Positions 42,072 to 49,670 of a stretch of DNA of 64,000 nucleotides are shown in pieces (position 1 is the first letter of the stretch; the number at the start of each line of letters is the position of its first letter). The stretch covers positions 25,966 to 89,965 of the forward strand of contig NZ_JAHQCX010000021.1 of NCBI RefSeq assembly GCF_019042245.1, given 5' to 3'. Below the pieces are notes generated by a model that was not told the DNA's origin, ran no database searches, and saw only the letters and a program-made list of their open reading frames with translations. The translations under genes were made by a program, and so were the position numbers. The stretch comes from Diplocloster modestus. GTDB taxonomy: Bacteria > Bacillota > Clostridia > Lachnospirales > Lachnospiraceae.

Positions 42072-42135
42072 CGTACATGGAAAATAGAGCAGATGGAAGA
42101 TAGGGTACATGGAAGATAGGTTACATGGAAAATTG
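42072..42135 (+). repeat. Four 16-bp tandem repeats
   Basis: Units CGTACATGGAAAATAG, AGCAGATGGAAGATAG, GGTACATGGAAGATAG and GTTACATGGAAAATTG follow one another without gaps. They lie in the 565-base stretch between the NADAR fusion and the Rpn gene. No gene is credible there; a 66-codon frame at 42138 is rejected. Confidence 0.8.
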
Positions 42136-42402
42136 AGTTGTTTAATGGGTTATATATTGCTATAATATATTCAGGTACCGCTCAAAATTTGATTTCAGTT
42201 CTGCTCTCTGACAGTATAGATCTAGGAGTGGATGGGGGGGACTTTCGTACACCCACGGCAAAAGGCAGAACCGTCTCTTATAAAGTAATCGCCAAACCGT
42301 ATGAAATACATATTTATCAATATCTTATTTCAGCCTGAATCAGGCATTGTTCTCAAAAAATAAAAAGTAATAATAATTATAAAAATAAAAAAAGCTTAAC
42401 TG

Positions 42403-42431
42403 TTGTACCGTGTACGAATACAGATTATAAT
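42403..42431 (+). promoter_or_regulatory. Promoter of Rpn gene 1
   Basis: TTGTAC (42403-42408), 17 bases, TATAAT (42426-42431). It lies within the longest open frame, so the gene must start downstream, at 42535. The same promoter is at 52646-52674. Confidence 0.65.
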
Positions 42432-42534
42432 AAAAGCAGCGGCTCAAATGATTACTTTGCGCTGCCGCGGTTTCCTGGCGATGGAGATACGAATAGAGAT
42501 TGTTCTTCTTATGGCTTTGGAAAGGAATAGCTAT

Positions 42535-43404
42535 ATGGAAGAAAACCACAGACAAGGGCAGCCGCCCGGCAATTATCATCTGGAGGATATGGTGATGAAA
42601 ACGGCGGCTCAGTATTTCGGAACGGAACTGCTTCAGTATCTGGGAATTCAGCAGCAGGTTCATTACATTGCGCCGACCGAGCTGGTTCAGTTGGAAGCCA
42701 GGCAGATGTATCAGGATTTTAATTATGAACTGGAGGACAGAAGCTGGCTTCATCTGGAGTTCGAAAGCGATCCTATCCGGCTCGATGACCTCAAGCGTTT
42801 CCGGGAGTACGAAGCGGCGACAAGCAGGAAGTATCAGGTATCGGTTATAACTTATGTGGTCTGTACTGCGGATGCTAAGAAAATCCGGTCCGAATTTACG
42901 GAAGGGCTGAATACGTACCGGGTAAAGGTGATCCGTCTGAAAGATGCGGATGCCGATCAAATTTTTGCCGCACTTCTGAAGAAAGTCAGTGCCAGCGAAA
43001 TACTGAAAAAAGAAGATCTGCTGCCGATGCTGCTTAGCCCTTTGATGGGCGGAACGATGCGTTCAAAAGACAGAATCAAACAGGCGCTGGGAATTCTTAA
43101 TGAATCGGTGATTAAGGTTGAGGAAGAAGAACTGAAAAAAATGCAGGCCGTCTTGTACGCGCTGGCGGATAAGCTGCTGGACGAGATGGAATTGCAGGAT
43201 ATTAAGGAGGTAATCGCTATGACCAGGCTTGGACAGATGTTGATGGAAGATGGAATGGAAAAGGGAATCGAAAAGGGAATGGAAAAGGGAATCGACCTTG
43301 CTAAAAAAATATTCCGTCTGCACGAACAGGGAGAAACTGCCGAAACGATAGCTAAACAATGTAACACGTCAGAAGAGAACGTCAGAAAAATATTAGACAA
43401 ATAA
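42535..43404 (+). CDS. Rpn-family PD-(D/E)XK nuclease/putative transposase, copy 1
   Basis: The 289-residue protein starts MEENHRQGQPPGNYHLEDMV. The nuclease core has the acidic residues and the LHLEFES strand of the PDDEXK_2/Rpn superfamily; the C-terminus has the family's repeated EKGI/EKGM motif and a helix-turn-helix-like end (ETAETIAKQCNTSEENVRKI). Rpn proteins cut DNA and promote RecA-independent recombination. The start is set by the promoter at 42403 and AAAGGA before ATG. Its twin is at 52778. Confidence 0.85.
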   Translation: MEENHRQGQPPGNYHLEDMVMKTAAQYFGTELLQYLGIQQQVHYIAPTELVQLEARQMYQDFNYELEDRSWLHLEFESDPIRLDDLKRFREYEAATSRKYQVSVITYVVCTADAKKIRSEFTEGLNTYRVKVIRLKDADADQIFAALLKKVSASEILKKEDLLPMLLSPLMGGTMRSKDRIKQALGILNESVIKVEEEELKKMQAVLYALADKLLDEMELQDIKEVIAMTRLGQMLMEDGMEKGIEKGMEKGIDLAKKIFRLHEQGETAETIAKQCNTSEENVRKILDK

Positions 43405-43407
43405 AAG

Positions 43408-43478
43408 TATACTTATGGAGTAGCTGTGCTGCGCCCCCGCCCGAAGGGCATGCATTACGGGGTGCCAGAAATGGTATA
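43408..43478 (-). repeat. 70-bp dispersed element, copy B, inserted between gene and terminator
   Basis: This is the reverse-oriented relative of 34337-34406. It lies immediately after the stop of Rpn gene 1 and before its terminator; the equivalent spacer after Rpn gene 2 lacks it. This difference between otherwise duplicated segments indicates that the element inserted after the duplication, or was precisely lost from the other copy. Confidence 0.8.
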
Positions 43479-43489
43479 CTTTAAATGAA

Positions 43490-43539
43490 AGAGACTGTCT
43501 GATTTACGATATAAATCGTTTACAGACAATCTCTTTTTT
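43490..43539 (+). terminator. Rho-independent terminator of Rpn gene 1
   Basis: AGAGACTGTCTG (43490-43501) pairs with CAGACAATCTCT (43523-43534) with one mismatch; the inner loop pairs further (ACGAT/ATCGT) and a T-run follows. A related terminator follows Rpn gene 2. Confidence 0.8.
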
Positions 43540-43768
43540 AAATTGAAATGTCCTATGATAATGTATTAAGTCTGGTAAATTTCCAATGGATTCAAACAAA
43601 GGTGATCAGAAATGGAATTTTTGGATTCCCGTTCATAATCATAAATCCAGGATACCAAATATAAATCTACCTATCTGTTAGATCTTTAGAATTCCCGGTA
43701 TAATAAAAGTACCTAAAGAAATGGTATTCGCGAATAACCTAACTGATTTTAAAAGTGGAGGAAAACAT

Positions 43769-45115
43769 ATGACTAAGAAAGTACTATCACTACTGCTCAC
43801 AGTAGTCATGACGCTGGGAGTATTATCAGGCTGCGGAAGCTCTGCACAGCAGAACTCTGCGGGGAACCAGGAGAAGGAAAAACAAAGTGACAGTCAAAGC
43901 AAAGGCACAGCAGATACGCAGGATCAGGAGAATGCGCAGAGTGGTTCGAATGATGAATCCATTGAATTATCCGTCGTATTGATCACCGGAGAGGATGCTT
44001 TTGAGGAAGGGCTGAATCGTTATTCTGCGGATCATCCGAATATCATACTGGATATACAAAAAATTCCGACGGAAGAGTTCAAAACGATCGTAAAGGCTAA
44101 ATTTGCATCCAATGATGCGCCAGACATCCTGCCTGTATTCTCAGGGGAGGAAAATGAAGAATACTATAAGAACGGTTACCTCAAAGACTTATCCGTGATG
44201 AAAGATGACGTGGCACGCATTGAAAAAGGGGCGGATTCCACCCTGCGCACGACGGACGGCGCGCTGTATGGCTTTCCGATTGAAAAGCAATTGATTCTGG
44301 GATTTTATAACAAAGAGTTGTTTGAGGAAAATCAGTTGGAAGCGCCTAAAAGCTGGGAAGAGCTGCTGAAGATCTGCGAGATATTCAAGGACAAAGGAAT
44401 AACTCCCATTGCTATGGGGCATAAAGACACCTGGACGACCCAGATGATCACTTATGGATTAAACGCAACCAGCGTGCAGGTGGCTGATCCGGAATTTTAC
44501 AAAAAGACTGCCTCGGGAGAAGCAAAATTCGCAGATAGCAAGGGATTTCTGGATACTCTTACCAAATATAAAGAATTGCTGGACAAGGACTATATCCAGG
44601 AAGGTTCGTTAAGTACAACGGCGGAACAGGCGGTGGAACTGTTTATAAATAAAAAAGCAGCCATTACCTTCAGCGGATCCTGGGGAACGGAGACGATCAA
44701 TTCCATGGGACCGGACTTCGCTGTAGGCGGTTTTGAGATCCCGAATAACGAGGGGATGGCCTTCGGGGCATCCATCAGCATCAACGGAGGCTTTGGCTTA
44801 AGTGCCAAGTCGGAACATCCCGAGGAAGCACAAGCACTGTTGTCCTATATGATCAGTGAACCCGTTATGAAAGACTATCTGAAAGGGAAAGGGCCGTCCC
44901 CTTATACCGATGTATCGGCGGAGATCGACCCTGCGCTAATGGAAGCGATAGAACAGGAAAAAGGCCAGCAAATGTGTCAGTTTGATAATATCTACTGGGC
45001 TCCTGGCGTGCAGGAAGTATTTTTTAAGAAAGTACAGGAGATGATTGCGGGAACCGCACAACCGATGGATGTCCTGACAGCTATGGATGAGGCGACAGAA
45101 AAGGCGAACAGATAA
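43769..45115 (+). CDS. Sugar ABC transporter substrate-binding lipoprotein
   Basis: The 448-residue protein has a lipoprotein signal ending GVLSGCG, an Asn/Gln/Ser-rich linker and a family 1 binding domain (FEEGLNRYSADHPNIILDIQ, then FKTIVKAKFASNDAPDI). It starts after GGAGGAAAA, with a TATAAT at 43699-43704 upstream. It opens the operon of importer, two-component system and GH78 enzyme, so a rhamnose-containing oligosaccharide or glycoside is the likely ligand. Confidence 0.92.
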   Translation: MTKKVLSLLLTVVMTLGVLSGCGSSAQQNSAGNQEKEKQSDSQSKGTADTQDQENAQSGSNDESIELSVVLITGEDAFEEGLNRYSADHPNIILDIQKIPTEEFKTIVKAKFASNDAPDILPVFSGEENEEYYKNGYLKDLSVMKDDVARIEKGADSTLRTTDGALYGFPIEKQLILGFYNKELFEENQLEAPKSWEELLKICEIFKDKGITPIAMGHKDTWTTQMITYGLNATSVQVADPEFYKKTASGEAKFADSKGFLDTLTKYKELLDKDYIQEGSLSTTAEQAVELFINKKAAITFSGSWGTETINSMGPDFAVGGFEIPNNEGMAFGASISINGGFGLSAKSEHPEEAQALLSYMISEPVMKDYLKGKGPSPYTDVSAEIDPALMEAIEQEKGQQMCQFDNIYWAPGVQEVFFKKVQEMIAGTAQPMDVLTAMDEATEKANR

Positions 45116-45127
45116 GTTATTCAGATT

Positions 45128-45193
45128 TCGGGCTGCCAGGAAGCGATCTGAGGGATCAGCGCAGAATCTATGCTTCTGCCCATGGCAGCCCGA
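45128..45193 (+). promoter_or_regulatory. Long intra-operon stem-loop after the binding-protein gene
   Basis: TCGGGCTGCCA (45128-45138) pairs perfectly with TGGCAGCCCGA (45183-45193), followed by TTTTATTG. As at 2740, it separates a binding-protein gene from its permeases and probably attenuates or protects the upstream message. Confidence 0.65.
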
Positions 45194-45253
45194 TTTTATT
45201 GTCCGCCGATAACTAACTCGGATTCGTATAATTCTCATAGACTTAAATTTTAT

Positions 45254-45278
45254 GGCGCGGCAATTGCGCCACTGGAGG
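45254..45278 (+). promoter_or_regulatory. Hairpin before the Shine-Dalgarno sequence
   Basis: GGCGC (45254-45258) and GCGCC (45266-45270) form a stem three bases before GGAGG (45274-45278). The following ACTGGAGGAAAATATG is identical to that before the Hsp70-LRR gene at 21977. Confidence 0.6.
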
Positions 45279-45283
45279 AAAAT

Positions 45284-46156
45284 ATGAAGTGGAAAAAAGA
45301 AAGACCTTACATGCTCTTCCTCGTCCCGGCAGTTCTTGTATATTCGGTTTTTTTGATTCTGCCGATGCTGTTGTCATTTTACTATGCACTGACGGACTGG
45401 GATGGGCTGGCAGTGGATATGAATTTTATCGGACTGCGTAATTTTACATATATGTTTCAGGACGAAGGATTCCGAATCGCGATTCGCAATACACTCATAT
45501 TTGTCGTTATGGATATTGTGATTCAGAATCTGCTGGGGCTTGCGTTTGCCCTTTTATTAGAGTGTAAAATAAAAACTAAGAATCTTCTGCGGGCGTTCTA
45601 TTTCATTCCGGTGATAATGGCGCCAATCGTGGTTTCCTTTATCTGGACTTATCTGTACCGTTATGATGGCGGTTTGTTCAATACCCTCCTGGGCTTTCTG
45701 GGTATCGGATCGGTCGATTATATTGGAAATCCCCAATATGCAATTTACTTTGTGATCCTCTCCGAGATATGGCAGTGGTTTTCCTACCGGATGATTATCT
45801 ATGTAGCAGGTCTAAAAAACATACCGGGAGAACTTTATGAGGCAGCCCATATGGATGGGGCGGGGAAAATCAAATCGTTTTTCCATGTAACGGTCCCCAT
45901 GCTGATCCCCTCTATATCTATCAATGTCATGCTTTGTACAATCGGGGCTTTAAAACAATTCGACATTGTATTTACCATGACACAGGGAGGGCCCGGTTAC
46001 GCGACCGAAGTGATCACTACCAAAATATACCGGGAGGCATTTTCCAACATGGATATGGGATATGGCACAGCGATCGGCGTGGTACTTTTCGCCTTTATAC
46101 TGGTCGTGACCATCCTGCAGAACAGGTTTTTTAATAGCAGGGAGGTGGAGATTTGA
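45284..46156 (+). CDS. Sugar ABC transporter permease, MalF/UgpA type
   Basis: The 290-residue permease starts MKWKKERPYMLFLVPAVLVY and carries the permease loop YEAAHMDGAGKIKSFFHVTV. Six membrane helices are predicted. The open frame from 45170 runs through the intergenic stem-loop and is not used. Its stop overlaps the next permease's ATG (TGATG). Confidence 0.92.
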   Translation: MKWKKERPYMLFLVPAVLVYSVFLILPMLLSFYYALTDWDGLAVDMNFIGLRNFTYMFQDEGFRIAIRNTLIFVVMDIVIQNLLGLAFALLLECKIKTKNLLRAFYFIPVIMAPIVVSFIWTYLYRYDGGLFNTLLGFLGIGSVDYIGNPQYAIYFVILSEIWQWFSYRMIIYVAGLKNIPGELYEAAHMDGAGKIKSFFHVTVPMLIPSISINVMLCTIGALKQFDIVFTMTQGGPGYATEVITTKIYREAFSNMDMGYGTAIGVVLFAFILVVTILQNRFFNSREVEI

Positions 46157-46998
46157 TGATAATAAATAAGAAAAACAGCAGGACCTTCAAAAACAGAGTC
46201 GTCGAATTGATCCTATGGATGTTTGTGCTGATTTATCTGTTTCCTGTTTATTTACAATTTTCCACCGCATTTAAGACAACAGATGACTTCGCCAGAAATA
46301 ACTTCGGCCTGCCTTCGAAACTGGCGATATCCAATATCGCAGAGGCAGCATCTAAGATGAAAGCGTTCCAGGTAACAGTAAACAGTCTGATCCTGCTCAT
46401 CGGATCCCTGTTATTTATTCTATTATTCGCGTCCATGGCTTCCTATGCTCTGGCCAGACGGAAATCCGGGTTTTACAGGAAAATGTTTATCTACTTTATG
46501 GCTGGCATGATGGTTCCTATGCAGCTGATCATGATCCCGTTGTATAAAATCGTGAATTTATTTCATATTATGAATACCTATCTCGCGCCGATCCTGATCT
46601 ATATCGCGGTCCAGATGCCGCTGGCGGTTGTGATTATCACTGGATTTATGAAATCTATACCAAAGGAGTTGGATGACGCTGCCAGAATCGATGGAGCCGG
46701 TCCTTTCCAGGTATATGCCAGAGTGATTCTTCCGCTGATCAAAGCTCCCATGGTTACCGTCCTGATTCTGGCTTCCGTGGGGATCTGGAATGATCTGTTG
46801 ACACCTCTTTTATTTTTGGGAAGTAAAAGGCAGACGATTGTCATGGCACTGTACAACTTTAAAGGAGCGACCTATACGACAGACTGGACTATGGTCTTCG
46901 CCGGTTCCGTCATTGCGTTTATTCCTCTATTCGTAGTATTCTTATTTTCACAGAAATATTTTATTGAAGGAATGATCGCCGGAGCGGTAAAAGGGTGA
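46156..46998 (+). CDS. Sugar ABC transporter permease, MalG type
   Basis: The 280-residue permease carries the loop LDDAARIDGAGPFQVYARVI and ends SQKYFIEGMIAGAVKG, as usual for the family. The ATG at 46156 overlaps the previous stop; an in-frame TTG one codon earlier is less likely. No ATPase gene is present in this operon, so it also depends on an ATPase encoded elsewhere. Confidence 0.92.
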   Translation: MIINKKNSRTFKNRVVELILWMFVLIYLFPVYLQFSTAFKTTDDFARNNFGLPSKLAISNIAEAASKMKAFQVTVNSLILLIGSLLFILLFASMASYALARRKSGFYRKMFIYFMAGMMVPMQLIMIPLYKIVNLFHIMNTYLAPILIYIAVQMPLAVVIITGFMKSIPKELDDAARIDGAGPFQVYARVILPLIKAPMVTVLILASVGIWNDLLTPLLFLGSKRQTIVMALYNFKGATYTTDWTMVFAGSVIAFIPLFVVFLFSQKYFIEGMIAGAVKG

Positions 46999-47016
46999 GA
47001 ACCTGAAGGAGGGGTT

Positions 47017-48864
47017 ATGAAAAAACGTGGAAAGCCGGGGCATAAGAGAAAATTTCAGACGAAACTAGTGTGCGCCAGCCTTCTGTGTACGCTGATTGCA
47101 GTACTGGTGACGGGGGTGGGAATGTATATTGTATCTATCCGGTCAGTGGATCAGGTGGCCTACGACATGTCTACGAAACTGGTACGGCAGGTCAGTATGA
47201 ATTTGGATGATAACCTTTCACAGATGGAAGCACTAATTTACAGTATAGAGATTGATCCCAAGACCATAGAAATATTTGAAAAATATGAAATGGACAGCCA
47301 GCCGGTTTCCCTGGATGATGAATACATCGTCAGAGATAAACTGCGTCAGGGCGAGTATTCCAGACGGGATATCCACGGCGTCTATGTCTTTGGAAAAAAT
47401 GGATTTGTTTATTACAATTCCACTTCTCCTTCCCTGAAGAGGGAATATTGTATTGAACAGGAGAAATGGTTTACACAGATGGAGGACAGCAATTCACTAT
47501 ACATCCTGGGATCTCATGTCCCCAACAGGTATCTTTTGGACAAAACGCCGGTAGTCACTCTGGTGAAAAATATCAGAAACCTAAAAACCGGACAGAGGAT
47601 GGCTACGATTCTGGTGGATGTAAATCTGGAATTGTTCCGGCGGCTGTATCAAAACATGGATCTTACGGAAGAGCAGTATCTGTTGATTATGGATGCAGAT
47701 AACCAGCTGATCTATTCTAATATCGGCACAGATATTTCGGGAACGGTGTATGAAGGATTCTATCAGAGGCTCCTTGACAGCGAAGCATTTCAAGAGGAGG
47801 ACCGGCGGTACTTTGTGGAAAATATTTCAGACAAAAATATCTATGTGAATTACCACAAGTCCGAAAAGACCGGCTGGAAAGTGGTCAGCGGTATTGACAT
47901 TAAGACCCTCACTAATATTTCCGGCAATATCCGGATGTTTACGATACTGCTGATGGTGATGACGGGTACGGTTACTGCTGTATTGATCATCATGATCACC
48001 TATCATCTGTTCCGCAAGCTGGATCAGTTGAAAAATGGTATGCGTCAGGTTAAAGCGGGGGATTATAAGGTGCAGATACCTGTTTCGTCGGAAGACGAGA
48101 TCGGAGATCTGTGTGAGAACTTTAATAGTATGAACCGGCAGCTGAATTATTTGATCAACACAGTTAACCGGCTGGAACAGGAGAAAAAGGAAGGAATGAT
48201 TAAGGCTGCGAAAGCAGAGCTGGATGCGCTGCAGGCTCAGATAAATCCGCATTTTATTTATAATACACTGGAATCGATCAGTATGATGGCGGAGCTAAAT
48301 GACGATGAGGAAACTCAGAAGATGGCCAATGCCCTGGGAAAATTGATCCGTATCAGTATTAACCGCGGTATTCCTCTGGTCACCGTGGCTGAAGAGGTAG
48401 AGCATGTGAAAAGTTATCTGCTCATCCAGAAGATACGATTTGATGATCTGTTCGAAGTTGTCATTCATATGGATAACAGAATTCTTGATTATAAGATTCC
48501 AAAACTGATCTTACAGCCGCTGGTGGAGAATTCTATTTACCACGGACTGGAACTGAAAGGAAGTAAGGGATTGATTGAGATCAGCGGTTGGAGCGAGGGA
48601 AAGGATCTTCGCTTTTGTATCCATGACAACGGGATTGGAATGAATCCGGAGACCCTAAAGATGGTTCGAGAACGGATACAGTCAAATGATCTGGAGGAAG
48701 GATCTTCCCCCAGAAGCATCGGCCTGATCAATGTGCATCAGAGAATTAAGCTGTATGCCCATGATAATCAATACGGCTTATCTATCGACAGTGTTTTAAA
48801 TGAGGGGACTAGAATTACGGTTCGGCTGCCGGTTAAAGAATGCGGGGAGGTGTCAGTATCGTGA
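47017..48864 (+). CDS. Sensor histidine kinase, YesM type
   Basis: The 615-residue protein has membrane helices near 16-38 and 306-330, a large extracellular sensor between them, a HAMP domain, then a His_kinase domain with the phosphoacceptor His412 (QAQINPHFIYNTLESIS) and an ATPase domain (LVENSIYHGLEL, IHDNGIGM). YesM/YesN pairs commonly control oligosaccharide ABC operons. The stop overlaps the regulator's GTG start, giving translational coupling. Confidence 0.92.
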   Translation: MKKRGKPGHKRKFQTKLVCASLLCTLIAVLVTGVGMYIVSIRSVDQVAYDMSTKLVRQVSMNLDDNLSQMEALIYSIEIDPKTIEIFEKYEMDSQPVSLDDEYIVRDKLRQGEYSRRDIHGVYVFGKNGFVYYNSTSPSLKREYCIEQEKWFTQMEDSNSLYILGSHVPNRYLLDKTPVVTLVKNIRNLKTGQRMATILVDVNLELFRRLYQNMDLTEEQYLLIMDADNQLIYSNIGTDISGTVYEGFYQRLLDSEAFQEEDRRYFVENISDKNIYVNYHKSEKTGWKVVSGIDIKTLTNISGNIRMFTILLMVMTGTVTAVLIIMITYHLFRKLDQLKNGMRQVKAGDYKVQIPVSSEDEIGDLCENFNSMNRQLNYLINTVNRLEQEKKEGMIKAAKAELDALQAQINPHFIYNTLESISMMAELNDDEETQKMANALGKLIRISINRGIPLVTVAEEVEHVKSYLLIQKIRFDDLFEVVIHMDNRILDYKIPKLILQPLVENSIYHGLELKGSKGLIEISGWSEGKDLRFCIHDNGIGMNPETLKMVRERIQSNDLEEGSSPRSIGLINVHQRIKLYAHDNQYGLSIDSVLNEGTRITVRLPVKECGEVSVS

Positions 48865-49598
48865 TTCGGACAATTATACTGGACGATGAGAAAATTATTC
48901 GAAAGGGTATTCAAAAAATTATCAGGGAAAATCTTCCAGAGCTGGAAGTGACGGCATCTTTACAAAACGGAAGAGAATGCCTGGAATATCTGGAAATCAG
49001 CGGAGCAGATCTAATCATATCGGATATACGGATGCCCTATGTGGACGGTCTGGAATTACTGAAGACACTTAGAAACCGCGGGCAGCAGACCGACGTATTC
49101 CTGATCAGCGGCTTCGATGATTTCGATTACTGCCGGACGGCATTAAAATACGGAGCACAGGATTATCTGTTAAAGCCCATTGATAAAAATGACTTTATCC
49201 GCTCGCTCAGAGCTTATATCGACCGGTGCGATGAGAACCGTGCGGGGAACCGCGTGGATGTAAAGCTGAATGAAGACGACAGGAGGACGATACGGGAGAT
49301 CAAAAAGTATCTGAGAAATCATTTCAGCCAGGATATAACTTTAAAAGAGCTGTCAGATAAATTCTATATGAATCCCTCCTATATCAGCCAGCTGTTCAAA
49401 AAAGAGACGGGAGTCACGATTACAGAATATCTGATCCGGATTAAGATGGAGATGGCGGGTATTATGCTGAAGGATCCGGCAGTCCGTATCAGCGATGTGT
49501 CTGCACAGGTCGGTTATAAGAATCCGAAGCAATTTGCCTCGATGTTTAAAAAAGTTATGGGCCTGACGCCGAGTCAGTATAGGGATCACTTTGAGTAA
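48861..49598 (+). CDS. AraC-type response regulator, YesN type
   Basis: The 245-residue protein has a receiver domain with phosphoacceptor Asp55 (DLIISDIRMPYVDG) and a C-terminal AraC double helix-turn-helix (ITLKELSDKFYMNPSYISQL, VGYKNPKQFASMFKKVMGLT). GTG 48861 overlaps the kinase stop and follows GGGGAGG; the ATG at 48840 lies upstream of that site. It should activate the surrounding operon. The linker is short compared with 500-residue YesN proteins. Confidence 0.92.
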   Translation: MIRTIILDDEKIIRKGIQKIIRENLPELEVTASLQNGRECLEYLEISGADLIISDIRMPYVDGLELLKTLRNRGQQTDVFLISGFDDFDYCRTALKYGAQDYLLKPIDKNDFIRSLRAYIDRCDENRAGNRVDVKLNEDDRRTIREIKKYLRNHFSQDITLKELSDKFYMNPSYISQLFKKETGVTITEYLIRIKMEMAGIMLKDPAVRISDVSAQVGYKNPKQFASMFKKVMGLTPSQYRDHFE

Positions 49599-49665
49599 AT
49601 GCGCCACAGGAGGAACGGTTGAAACCATACCTGAATTTAAGGCGCAGTAAATGCGCCACAGGAGG
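49594..49665 (+). repeat. Duplicated leader with hairpin before the Shine-Dalgarno sequence of the GH78 gene
   Basis: AGTAAATGCGCCACAGGAGG occurs at 49594-49613, overlapping the regulator's stop, and again at 49646-49665. The second copy has the full hairpin GGCGCA/TGCGCC (49641-49657) three bases before GGAGG (49661-49665), with ATG at 49671. The intervening ACGGTTGAA and CCATACCTGAAT are shared with the leader at 21850-21971. Confidence 0.8.
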
Positions 49666-49670
49666 AAATT

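Larger units (their letters stand above)
42290..43404 (+). repeat. Segmental duplication, copy 1 (leader, promoter and Rpn gene)
   Basis: About 1.1 kb is almost identical to 52533-53635, in direct orientation, including a GCCTGA/TCAGGC hairpin (42333-42345), the promoter and the coding region. A less similar leader extends the homology to about 42150/52390. The two copies enclose the rhamnoside operon. Confidence 0.95.

Noticed and set aside
42138..42338. 66-codon frame upstream of Rpn gene 1
   Set aside because: The homologous leader at 52380-52580 does not keep the frame, so it is a non-coding leader.
42340..42960. 206-codon minus-strand frame, repeated at 52583-53203
   Set aside because: Its conservation between the two sites is explained by the segmental duplication. 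It is antisense to the Rpn gene and promoter and has no motif or ribosome binding site.
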